A program made the position numbers and the translations under genes. DNA of 28,930 nt, taken from positions 1 through 28,930 of the IMG/VR virus record IMGVR_UViG_3300009505_001264; one strand, written 5' to 3'. This DNA is from a virus. The notes beneath the pieces were generated by a model. That model did no database searches. It had not been told where the DNA came from and saw only the letters and a program-made list of their open reading frames with translations. Positions 1 to 6,893 of the stretch are shown here, piece after piece; within the stretch, counting starts at the first letter, position 1, and every line of letters starts with the position of its first letter.

Positions 1-540
1 ATAAACTGATGTTGCACAATCAATACTAAATGGATATTTTTCATCGGATGGAAATGCGATTGCATATGGATTCGTACCCATTTTTGGTTCTGCTCCGTTG
101 AATGGTGCAACCGCAGGTCGTGCATTTGTAAAACTCATTCCCACTAAATTATGATCAGTTGCATACCGACTATAATAACTTGCGATTCCGTAATGTGAAG
201 AATTTTTAACTGCAACGCAACTGATTCCATGTTCTTGAGTTTTTGCAATTGCTTGATTCATTGCGTATTTACCAACGATTTGACCAAGAGCATTGTGACC
301 ATCAATCGTTACACAAGCCTTGTTGTCACGCACAATTTCAGGAGTTGCATTTACATCAATCACTCCATCTTGAATTCGTTTTATATAATAACCAAGTCTG
401 CTTAATCCGTGAGACTTAAATCCAAGTTCATCAGCACTTAATAATACATCTGCACATACACTTGAATATTTGCTTGGTACTTGATTTTTTTCAAATACCC
501 ACTTCGCAAATTCAATTGCATCTTTAAGTTTTATTTTCAT
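1..540 (-). CDS. Malate/L-lactate dehydrogenase family (Ldh_2) oxidoreductase, 3' end cut off by window
   Basis: Reading from the ATG at 540 gives 180 uninterrupted codons to the window edge, about half of the usual 330-350 residues. Family marks are clear: SHGLSRLGYY at residues 43-52, GHNALGQIVG near 81-90, KNSSHYG with the expected catalytic His116, GTNPYAIAFP near 156-165 and IDCATS near 174-179, matching the family's DMATS signature. These NAD(P)-dependent enzymes act on 2-hydroxy acids (malate, sulfolactate, ureidoglycolate, diketogulonate). The substrate cannot be told from this half. The start lies inside the end of the upstream DUF2784-like gene (17-base overlap), so translation is probably coupled. 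No break is seen, so it looks like a working gene. The family call is firm; the reaction is open. Confidence 0.9.
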   Translation of the reverse strand, partial: MKIKLKDAIEFAKWVFEKNQVPSKYSSVCADVLLSADELGFKSHGLSRLGYYIKRIQDGVIDVNATPEIVRDNKACVTIDGHNALGQIVGKYAMNQAIAKTQEHGISCVAVKNSSHYGIASYYSRYATDHNLVGMSFTNARPAVAPFNGAEPKMGTNPYAIAFPSDEKYPFSIDCATSVY

Positions 541-934
541 TTTGCTCTTTTGATTTTCTAATCTCACGTGCTTTTCTTATTTTCCTACGAACATACGGTT
601 TCAGAAAATAATGACCAATAAATCCCTTGATAGTTGGTTTACCTATCTGCACTCTTAATTTATTTTCATAACGTGTCATTGGGCAATCTAATACTCTTGA
701 AAATGAAATTAATATAATAAACGAACATAAAGGTAAACATACATACCAAGGATAACCAATCGGTGTTAATCCCTGAACTGCAAGTATAAAAAATGCACTA
801 AAGTTGCCAATTACAACTGCCCAATGTAATAGAACTACTACAAGTAGTTTAAGATGTCGCAACGGATTGGTTGGTAAAAATCTAAGAAACCTTTTTTCGT
901 CAGAAGGTTCTGTTATATTTTCATCGTTCTCCAT
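524..934 (-). CDS. DUF2784-like small membrane protein
   Basis: This is a 136-residue protein with two hydrophobic segments, at about residues 28-54 and 60-80, so it should sit in the inner membrane. After the second segment comes CPMTRYENKLR and then GFIGHYFLKP. This matches the pattern I know from DUF2784 (CPLT, ENxLR, GFIxHYL), a bacterial family of unknown function. The C-terminus is strongly basic (KPYVRRKIRKAREIRKSKEQ) and likely cytoplasmic. The only plausible start is the ATG at 934, one base after a 7-bp inverted repeat (936-960). Its 3' end overlaps the Ldh_2 gene. A bacterial-type membrane protein coupled to a dehydrogenase suggests a joint role, but nothing in the sequence proves this. 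Confidence 0.75.
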   Translation of the reverse strand: MENDENITEPSDEKRFLRFLPTNPLRHLKLLVVVLLHWAVVIGNFSAFFILAVQGLTPIGYPWYVCLPLCSFIILISFSRVLDCPMTRYENKLRVQIGKPTIKGFIGHYFLKPYVRRKIRKAREIRKSKEQNENKT

Positions 935-935
935 A

Positions 936-960
936 CAGAATAAATATAAAAACTATTCTG
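936..960 (-). repeat. Inverted repeat abutting the start of the DUF2784-like gene
   Basis: CAGAATA (936-942) and TATTCTG (954-960) form a 7-bp stem with an 11-base loop. In the mRNA the hairpin encloses the stop codon of the 73-residue gene and ends one base before the AUG at 934. No Shine-Dalgarno sequence is visible, so the stem may control access to this start. It is not a terminator in the gene direction because no U-run follows. Confidence 0.4.
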
Positions 961-1174
961 TTTTATTGTTTAAACTATCGAGATTTTCTGAAATCCAGTG
1001 AGAATGCCAATTGTTTTTGTGATTATATATCCACGACCACCTTGCTTTGTCTTTGCCTATATCTTCTCCGACTTTTTCAGATTCAATCCATTTATGCTTA
1101 TCAATTTCGTTGGTTTCATCCACAACGTGACGATAATATAAACTGTTTTCGTATAGCTCTTGGTCGTAATCCAC
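953..1174 (-). CDS. Small hypothetical protein with an HKW-SE-G-A-W pattern
   Basis: This is a 73-residue charged, Trp- and His-rich protein read from a GTG start at 1174; no in-frame ATG is available nearby. The core KHKWIESEKVGEDIGKDKA, then WSWIYNHKNNW, resembles the short HKW-x-SE-x-G-x-D-x-G pattern at the end of DUF4032 proteins and in small phage proteins. I recall that likeness only loosely and assign no function. It has no signal peptide or membrane segment. It lies between nrdB (24-base gap) and the DUF2784-like gene and is probably co-transcribed with them. Confidence 0.6.
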   Translation of the reverse strand: MDYDQELYENSLYYRHVVDETNEIDKHKWIESEKVGEDIGKDKARWSWIYNHKNNWHSHWISENLDSLNNKTE

Positions 1175-1198
1175 TAACTATATATATGTACATATCAA

Positions 1199-2206
1199 TT
1201 AAAAATCGTCAACTAATGCAGATTCATCTTGATAATCAATGACTCTTGTTTCAAAAAAGTTCTTTTGTTTGCGAATATCAATAACTTCACTCAACCAAGG
1301 AAACGGATTGTTATCACTATCATAACGATATTTCATATTTAGATTTTCCAATCTACGATTTGCAATGAACTGCATATACTCAACAAACATTTCAGAATTT
1401 AATCCAAGAATGCCTCTTGGTAATACATCTTTAGCATATTCAATTTCAAGTTCAACTGCTCGTTTCAAAACTTCTGTCAACTCAGTTTCAAACTTGTCGG
1501 TCATTAAATCAGGATTTTGTTCTCGTATTTTATTCAGCAGAGTTGTTCCAAATTTGATGTGAATACTTTCATCACGAAGTGTATATTGAATTTGTTCTGC
1601 GATACCAGGTATCTTGTCACTTAATGCAAGTAACATTGCAAATCCACTGAAAAAGAATGTTCCTTCACATACAATCCAATATGTAAACGCAGCTTTATAC
1701 AACTCCCGTTTTCCTTCAATGGTAGATGTATCAATATTTGCCGATTTGAGTCCTCCGGTGACTTCCATAAGAAAATCATCTTTTGCTTTGATAGACGGAA
1801 CCGTTTGATATGCTTCGTATACCTCACCTATATCCAAGTCTAAACTATCACATATATAAACCACCGTGTGGTTGTGTAAACACTCTTCATACATCTGCCT
1901 TGCCATATACTGCCTACACTCAGGATCAGTAATATACTGAGATAATGTCATAAGGTTGTTGGCAACCAAACTTTCACTACCTGCGAAGAAACCAAGACAT
2001 CTCTTGATAACCAAACGTTCATCTTCACTTAACGCATCATCGGGAGAGGATTTCCAATTTTGTACATCAGTTGTCATTGGTACATCAGTTGGTACCCAGT
2101 TATTTTTGACACCCTGTTCATACAGATCCCAAGCCCATTTATGTTTATGAGGAAGTATTTGATTTACTCCCTCCGATTCTGTTCCTAATAGTTCACCAGT
2201 TTTCAT
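1199..2206 (-). CDS. nrdB: Ribonucleotide reductase small (beta) subunit, class Ic-like
   Basis: This 335-residue R2 protein carries the metal cofactor that starts radical chemistry in NrdA, for reduction of ribonucleotides to deoxyribonucleotides. Metal ligands are readable: Glu79 (AGSES), Glu108 and His111 (EECLHNHTVVY), Glu181 (VCEGTFFF), and Glu213 and His216 (RDESIHIKFG). The radical tyrosine of ordinary class Ia/Ib enzymes lies four residues after the first His; here that residue is Val115. The first ligand is Glu rather than the usual Asp. Both changes are those of the class Ic (Chlamydia-type, Mn/Fe) group, in which Phe, Leu or Val replaces Tyr. The C-terminus ALVDDF is acidic and aromatic, as needed to dock on NrdA. 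nrdB is separated from nrdA by three envelope-type genes. Confidence 0.95.
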   Translation of the reverse strand: MKTGELLGTESEGVNQILPHKHKWAWDLYEQGVKNNWVPTDVPMTTDVQNWKSSPDDALSEDERLVIKRCLGFFAGSESLVANNLMTLSQYITDPECRQYMARQMYEECLHNHTVVYICDSLDLDIGEVYEAYQTVPSIKAKDDFLMEVTGGLKSANIDTSTIEGKRELYKAAFTYWIVCEGTFFFSGFAMLLALSDKIPGIAEQIQYTLRDESIHIKFGTTLLNKIREQNPDLMTDKFETELTEVLKRAVELEIEYAKDVLPRGILGLNSEMFVEYMQFIANRRLENLNMKYRYDSDNNPFPWLSEVIDIRKQKNFFETRVIDYQDESALVDDF

Positions 2207-2241
2207 AATAGTATATATAACGATTTAATTGTTAAAAAGGT

Positions 2242-2571
2242 TTATAATGATTTCAAATTTTGTTGTTTTAAACGATACACAAGAAGTCCGAGAATAACAA
2301 GACCAACAAATGGTAGCACATAATACCAATTAACAAAAGGTTCATTGGATGTATTAGTTTGTGCATCTGGTCGTATTATTGGTTTGATTTTAGTATCGGA
2401 TGTGTTTGGTCGGACTTGTTGATTTACAACAGGACCGTCAACTACATTTATTGTATTTTGTGGTGGTTGTTTGGGTACTCCAAACGCACCACTAGATGAG
2501 TTTAGTAACTTATCCTTAATACCACACGATGCAAAGGTGGTTACGCATAATAATATCAATAAATGTTTCAT
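2242..2571 (-). CDS. Candidate unimolecular spanin (lipoprotein with C-terminal membrane anchor)
   Basis: This 109-residue protein starts with a lipoprotein signal peptide (MKHLLILLCVTTFASC, lipobox FASC, acylated Cys16). A Pro/Asn/Gln/Thr-rich middle follows, then a single membrane segment near residues 82-101 (WYYVLPFVGLVILGLLVYRL) and a short basic tail. An outer-membrane lipid anchor and an inner-membrane anchor in one short chain is the layout of T1 gp11-type u-spanins, which fuse the two membranes in the last step of lysis. No holin or endolysin gene is seen beside it, so the call rests on topology alone. A good Shine-Dalgarno (AAGGAG) precedes the ATG at 2571 and a sigma70-type promoter lies just upstream. 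It could instead be another phage-coded envelope lipoprotein. Confidence 0.6.
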   Translation of the reverse strand: MKHLLILLCVTTFASCGIKDKLLNSSSGAFGVPKQPPQNTINVVDGPVVNQQVRPNTSDTKIKPIIRPDAQTNTSNEPFVNWYYVLPFVGLVILGLLVYRLKQQNLKSL

Positions 2572-2597
2572 ATATAATTCTCCTTATTTAAAGAATC

Positions 2598-2626
2598 AAT
2601 ATACCACACTTTATTGTATACGTAAA
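2598..2626 (-). promoter_or_regulatory. Sigma70-type promoter with extended -10
   Basis: On the minus strand, TTTACG (2626-2621), a 17-base spacer and TATATT (2603-2598), with TGG directly before the -10 (extended -10 pattern). It would start RNA near 2591, about 20 bases before the spanin-like gene, and could serve that gene and nrdB. Confidence 0.6.
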
Positions 2627-2651
2627 GTAATTAAATTATTTTTTGTCGTGA

Positions 2652-2678
2652 CAAAGACACTCACATTTGTTGTCTTTG
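2652..2678. repeat. Inverted repeat in the 180-base intergenic region
   Basis: CAAAGACA (2652-2659) and TGTCTTTG (2671-2678) form a perfect 8-bp stem with an 11-base loop, in the largest gap of the window (2572-2751). No T-run follows on either strand, so it is not an intrinsic terminator. It lies about 26 bases upstream of the -35 box at 2621-2626 and could be an operator or an RNA hairpin after the 157-residue gene. The rest of the gap is AT-rich and holds no gene I can support. Confidence 0.4.
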
Positions 2679-2751
2679 CAACATTTAACAAAAAAGCATT
2701 TAATTTTACAGACTATTTTTTTTAAACATTCCATCTTTATAAATATTGGTT

Positions 2752-3225
2752 TTAATTTTTATATGTCGCACATTCGCAATCTTTTATCTTACAATCGGGA
2801 TTTATCATACCTGCACGATTGAATGTAAGTTTTACAAATTCCTCAAAAAAGAAGACATAAGCAGCTGCATCATAATTGTCCCGTGCGATTGAAATTTCTT
2901 TTTCGTATGTTCTCATCCACTTGGTATATTCATCAAATTTATTCGGATCGTAATGAGGTCCTTTTAAGTCGTATTGATGAACCATTACTGCCAAATCTAA
3001 TTGTGATTTTTTTAACGTAGCAAATCTTGCAATGTCTTTAGAAAACTTTGCTTTTTCTCGTTTATCTTTTTCGTATGCTTCGTATGATGCTTGTAATCTT
3101 GGATCGATAATGTCCATCCAAGTTTTATCGTCTTCCTTTATAAACCCATCACCCTTGGCACAATAAAGCACCAAGGGTGATAAAAATAAAAATGTAACCT
3201 TTAAAATAGACCTAATCAGTCTCAA
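2752..3225 (-). CDS. Hypothetical secreted or lipid-anchored protein
   Basis: This 157-residue protein begins with a basic, hydrophobic signal-like stretch (MRLIRSILKVTFLFLSPLVL) followed by YCAKG. The Cys could be a lipobox Cys, but Tyr at -1 is not usual for signal peptidase II, so lipidation is doubtful. The rest is charged and probably helical, ending in a Cys-rich tail (CKIKDCECATYKN). The start is a TTG at 3225, which overlaps the protease stop by four bases (TTGA), a typical coupling arrangement. Starting later would lose the signal sequence. I do not recognise the family. Coupling to the secreted protease suggests that the two act together in the envelope. Confidence 0.7.
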   Translation of the reverse strand: MRLIRSILKVTFLFLSPLVLYCAKGDGFIKEDDKTWMDIIDPRLQASYEAYEKDKREKAKFSKDIARFATLKKSQLDLAVMVHQYDLKGPHYDPNKFDEYTKWMRTYEKEISIARDNYDAAAYVFFFEEFVKLTFNRAGMINPDCKIKDCECATYKN

Positions 3226-4223
3226 TACTTCAACTCAAATTTAGGAGTGAAATCTTCAAGAGGTAATTGTTTTAATACTCTCTCCGGATTTCGTTCTCGT
3301 TGATTTGGAAGAATTTTAATGCGAAACGGAAAATGCCTTTGAATTGATTTTTCATCGTCCTCGTCATCGTCTGCACTACGAATAACTCCAGAGTCTTCAA
3401 TTTGCATTCCAAGGATATCATCCATGCTTGGCATATCTTCCTTTGGATCAATTGCCCACATAATATCATTCTTTTTTGCCCATGCTTTCATTCTACGAAC
3501 AGGAACCATTAAATTGAATCCTTCTCCTGCTCCACGAACAATCATTCCTACATACTTTCCATTTTGCAAATAAACTCCACCTCCTGAACTTCCTGGGAAT
3601 GCAGTAACCGTTGTTTGATCGTATTCGTATTTATCAAGTGTTCTTCCTACTTGAGAAATGATACCAGTTGTCATTGAGTTTGCACCCATCTGACCAAGCA
3701 ACGAACCAACATGAAATAAACTTGTTCCAATTGGTACAATACCATCATTAGCATCACTTAAATTAAATTCAACTCCTTCTTTCGCATAATCAGTAGCACG
3801 AACCATAAGAAGTGCCAAATCGTGACCATCGTTGTAATCTGAATATTTGATTACTTTCGCATCCATTTTCATTTCACCAACCCGTCTGCCTTTTTCTACG
3901 AGTTCTTTTACAATAGATGCATCTTCAAATTCCACAATTTTAATGGGTCTACCACCTTCAATAACACTTCTTACCTTGCGAAGATTATCAACAACGTGTG
4001 CGGCCGTCCAAACAAACGTAACTTTTTTTCCGTCTACTTCACGAATGATCATAGCACCAGAGCCTTCTGAACTACTATACTTTGCTTTTGCTTTTATAGT
4101 GACCGATACATCTTGTAAATGGTCTGCAACTTCTCGTACTTGTTTAGCACTTGGTGCTCCTGTTGAAATGTTAATTGAAATTGCCGATAAGGCCACTACT
4201 AAAAGAAGTTTGCTTGCGTTCAT
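3222..4223 (-). CDS. Secreted trypsin-like serine protease
   Basis: This 333-residue protein has an N-terminal signal peptide (hydrophobic residues 5-20, likely cut after STGA). The chymotrypsin/HtrA-type triad is complete: His76 in TAAHVV, Asp135 in HDLALL and Ser213 in GSSGGGV. No PDZ domain is seen. The last 70 residues are acidic, then basic and Pro-containing (DDDEDDEKS near 286-294), perhaps a regulatory or autoprocessed tail. A strong Shine-Dalgarno (AGGAGG, 4233-4238) precedes the ATG. Upstream are a sigma70-type promoter and a TATAAATA box. It should act in the periplasm or be exported. Possible roles are host envelope remodelling, cleavage of receptor or defence proteins, or lysis support. 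Phage proteases are usually cytoplasmic prohead proteases, which this is not. Confidence 0.9.
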   Translation of the reverse strand: MNASKLLLVVALSAISINISTGAPSAKQVREVADHLQDVSVTIKAKAKYSSSEGSGAMIIREVDGKKVTFVWTAAHVVDNLRKVRSVIEGGRPIKIVEFEDASIVKELVEKGRRVGEMKMDAKVIKYSDYNDGHDLALLMVRATDYAKEGVEFNLSDANDGIVPIGTSLFHVGSLLGQMGANSMTTGIISQVGRTLDKYEYDQTTVTAFPGSSGGGVYLQNGKYVGMIVRGAGEGFNLMVPVRRMKAWAKKNDIMWAIDPKEDMPSMDDILGMQIEDSGVIRSADDDEDDEKSIQRHFPFRIKILPNQRERNPERVLKQLPLEDFTPKFELKY

Positions 4224-4256
4224 GTTGAAATATCCTCCTGGATGAGATTAATAATA

Positions 4257-4264
4257 TATTTATA
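4257..4264 (-). promoter_or_regulatory. T4 late-type -10 box (TATAAATA)
   Basis: The minus strand reads TATAAATA at 4264-4257, 33 bases before the protease start. This is the T4 late promoter sequence. In such AT-rich DNA chance matches occur, so the call rests on its position in front of a well-formed Shine-Dalgarno and gene. Confidence 0.4.
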
Positions 4265-4265
4265 T

Positions 4266-4294
4266 ATATTAACCCAAACGCACTTTTAGGTCAA
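4266..4294 (-). promoter_or_regulatory. Sigma70-type promoter upstream of the protease gene
   Basis: Minus strand TTGACC (4294-4289), 17-base spacer, TAATAT (4271-4266). The -35 is close to consensus and the -10 is weaker (4 of 6). It begins right after the nrdA stop codon and sits next to the TATAAATA box, so the protease may be read both early and late. Confidence 0.45.
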
Positions 4295-4304
4295 TGTTTA
4301 ATGT

Positions 4305-6791
4305 CTATTGGCAACTTTCACAGGTTTCACCACGCATTTTTGCTTCCAAACTACACAACGAAGGTTCTTCGGTTTCTTGTGAATTTTCTGTATCTGTATT
4401 ATCAGCATTGTGTTCTTCTACATTTGATCCCGTTGATTTTTCAATTGCACTTGCCGCCAAATTACGCAAATAGTAAGTTGTTTTTAATCCACTTCTCCAC
4501 GCATGAAAATAAATGTCATTCAAAAACTTCATGCTACTTTTATCGTTGTAAAGATTTAAACTTTGTCCTTGATCAATCCACTTTTGACGTGCAGCTGCAC
4601 AATCAATAAGTTTAAATTGGTCTTGTTGAAACGCAGTTACATATTTTTCTTTTATCCATTGAGGAATAGAACCATTTAGTTTATTCAAATCTCCGTCTAC
4701 ACTTTTAACAAGGTTGGCAAGTTCTTTTGTCCAAATTCCCTCGGACTTCATATCATTTACAAAGTATTCGTTCATCATGGTAAATTCACCACTTAATGTT
4801 GAATACACAAAAATAACTCCGAAGTTAGGTTCAATGCTCTGTGAACATCCTGCGATGTAACTAATAGTTGCAGTTGGTGCAATGGCCATTGTGTTACTGT
4901 TACGCATTCCGTTTTTGGCAATTTTCTTTTTAAGTTTAGTCCAATCTTTTCTTACATCAACTTTCTTTGGTGATCCACGCAGTTTCATAAGTTCTGAATA
5001 TGTGTCTATTGGGAATTTTCCTTGATCCCACAGACTTCCTGAATATGATTCATATGTTTCACGATCCCTTGCCATGTCAGATGATGACTCAATTGCAAAG
5101 TAGGAAATGTTTTCATAAATTTCATCACTAATACGAATCGCATCACCACTTCCGTAATTTACACCAAACTCATAAAACATATCATGCCAACCCATTGTTC
5201 CTAATCCAACAGGACGATGAGTCATATTACTTTTACGTGCTTCTTCGGTTGGATAATAATTAAGATCAATCACATTATCAAGCATACGCATTGCAAGTTT
5301 TGTGCTTTTTTCTAACTTACCATAATCAATAAACTTTTCTCCGTGCTTATCAACTCCCACATGACGTTTTAAGTTGATACTTGCTAAATTACAAGTTGCA
5401 GTTTCTCCGTATTCTTTAACTGAACGAGTTCCATCATCATTGTGAATGGTTGGTTTTGTGTGAAGAAGAATCTCTGTACACAAATTACTGCTATGCACCG
5501 TTCCTACGTGCTGATTACTATACCGAATGTTACTTGGGTCTTTAAATGTTACCCACGGATGGCCTGTTTCAAAGATACTTTTAAGCATTTTTTTCCAAAT
5601 GTCTTTTGCTTTTACTTCACGAAAAACACTAAGTTCTCCGTCTTGACCTTTTTTCACATATTCCCAATAAATCTTTTCAAATTTTTCACCAAATGTTTCG
5701 TGAAGTTCAGGAACTTCGTTTGGACTAAACAAATACCAAGGACCATCCGATTCAACTTGCTTCATAAACAAGTCAGGAATCCAGTTTGCAGTATTCATAT
5801 CGTGACAACGCATTCGTTCGTCACCTACAGATTTTCTTAATGCTAAAAAGTCTTCAATATCAGCGTGCCATGTTTCAAGATATGCACACCCCGCACCTTT
5901 TCGTTTTCCACCTTGATTTACTGCAACGAGCATATCATTGTAAAGTTTCCAAAAGTAAACCGGCCCTTGATTGATTCCGTTTGTTCCTTTGATGTAACTT
6001 CCTCTTGCACGAAAATTTGAGATGTCAAAACCAAGACCACCTGCAAACTTGCTTTTTCTTGCTTCTTGCCAGATACCATCAAAGATACCATCAATGGAAT
6101 CATCAAATGTATTTAGATAACAACTGCTTAATTGACTATGAGTTGTTCCACTATTAAACAACGTAGGTGTAGAACTAACTACATCAAACTGACTTAGTGT
6201 TTCGTAAAACTTCAATGCGTATGCTTGACGTTCGGCCGGTTTCTCATTTAGTGCCAATCCCATTGCAATACGCATCCACATTGCCTGCGGTGTTTCCATG
6301 CGACGTCCTTCTATATGCAAAAGATAACGATCATAAATTGTTTGTATGCCAAGATACTTCCAATCTTTTTCACGGTCTATATTGAGTTTATCACTCAACT
6401 CACGTAAATCAAAACTTTCAAGTAGTTCTTCGTTTAAGATTTCCTCACGAACGAGTTTTCTCATGTTTGTAATAAAACTCTTGCGATACTGAAGTTCAAA
6501 CGCATCACTGTCTACTCCCTCACCAAATACTTCCTTGTAAATTGTATTGAGAAGCATCCGTGCGGCCATATAAGTATAATTCGGTTCAAACTCAATTTTA
6601 GACCTGGCACTCATAATAAGAGATTTGTCTATCTCATCGGTTGTTACTTTATCGTATAACTTTATTTTTGCATCAATAAGCACTTCACTTGCACTTACAT
6701 TTTCGAGATTTCTACACGCACGCTCTGCACACATATTGATTTTATCAACATTAAAATTTTCGAGACGTCCGTTGCGTTTTTTTACTTTCAC
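4305..6791 (-). CDS. nrdA: Ribonucleoside-diphosphate reductase large (alpha) subunit
   Basis: This is an 828-residue class I NrdA, the catalytic subunit. Residues 1-90 are an ATP-cone (start KVKKRNGRLENF), so it should respond to ATP/dATP. Active-site residues are readable: Cys224 (SSCYLN), Asn436/Cys438/Glu440 (SNLCTEI) and Cys467 (ATCNLAS). Near the end come the radical-relay Tyr pair in TTYYLRNL and the C-terminal redox pair in ETCESCQ, which takes electrons from thioredoxin or glutaredoxin. The start is a GTG at 6791 with AAAGG eight bases upstream. No intein or intron is present. It pairs with the NrdB at 1199-2206, but a protease, a signal-peptide protein and a spanin-like gene lie between them. 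Length is normal for the family. Confidence 0.97.
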   Translation of the reverse strand: MKVKKRNGRLENFNVDKINMCAERACRNLENVSASEVLIDAKIKLYDKVTTDEIDKSLIMSARSKIEFEPNYTYMAARMLLNTIYKEVFGEGVDSDAFELQYRKSFITNMRKLVREEILNEELLESFDLRELSDKLNIDREKDWKYLGIQTIYDRYLLHIEGRRMETPQAMWMRIAMGLALNEKPAERQAYALKFYETLSQFDVVSSTPTLFNSGTTHSQLSSCYLNTFDDSIDGIFDGIWQEARKSKFAGGLGFDISNFRARGSYIKGTNGINQGPVYFWKLYNDMLVAVNQGGKRKGAGCAYLETWHADIEDFLALRKSVGDERMRCHDMNTANWIPDLFMKQVESDGPWYLFSPNEVPELHETFGEKFEKIYWEYVKKGQDGELSVFREVKAKDIWKKMLKSIFETGHPWVTFKDPSNIRYSNQHVGTVHSSNLCTEILLHTKPTIHNDDGTRSVKEYGETATCNLASINLKRHVGVDKHGEKFIDYGKLEKSTKLAMRMLDNVIDLNYYPTEEARKSNMTHRPVGLGTMGWHDMFYEFGVNYGSGDAIRISDEIYENISYFAIESSSDMARDRETYESYSGSLWDQGKFPIDTYSELMKLRGSPKKVDVRKDWTKLKKKIAKNGMRNSNTMAIAPTATISYIAGCSQSIEPNFGVIFVYSTLSGEFTMMNEYFVNDMKSEGIWTKELANLVKSVDGDLNKLNGSIPQWIKEKYVTAFQQDQFKLIDCAAARQKWIDQGQSLNLYNDKSSMKFLNDIYFHAWRSGLKTTYYLRNLAASAIEKSTGSNVEEHNADNTDTENSQETEEPSLCSLEAKMRGETCESCQ

Positions 6792-6833
6792 TTGTAACCT
6801 TTTGTTAGAATTTTATATAAACATTATATTAAT

Positions 6834-6863
6834 ATTATAGAAAATATTTCTACGAAATGTTCG
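6834..6863 (-). promoter_or_regulatory. Possible sigma70-type promoter of nrdA with overlapping inverted repeat
   Basis: The minus strand has a perfect TATAAT (6839-6834), 18 bases downstream of a weak -35 (CGAACA, 6863-6858). A 6-bp inverted repeat TACGAA-ATG-TTCGTA (6851-6865) covers the -35 and could be an operator. A second TATAAT lies at 6828-6823, so the exact start is unclear. Confidence 0.4.
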
Positions 6864-6893
6864 TAAAAATACATACTACCTACACTAAATTTT

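Noticed and set aside
2204-2236. Promoter-like TTAACA, 16-base spacer, TACTAT before nrdB
   Set aside because: The predicted RNA start would fall inside the nrdB coding region just after the ATG, so it cannot serve that start; AT-rich chance match is likelier.
2640-2690. Hairpin after the 157-residue gene as a terminator
   Set aside because: The 8-bp stem is not followed by a T-run on either strand.
3120-3225. Firm lipoprotein call for the 157-residue protein
   Set aside because: The residue before the candidate Cys is Tyr, which does not suit signal peptidase II, so only a signal-like sequence can be claimed.
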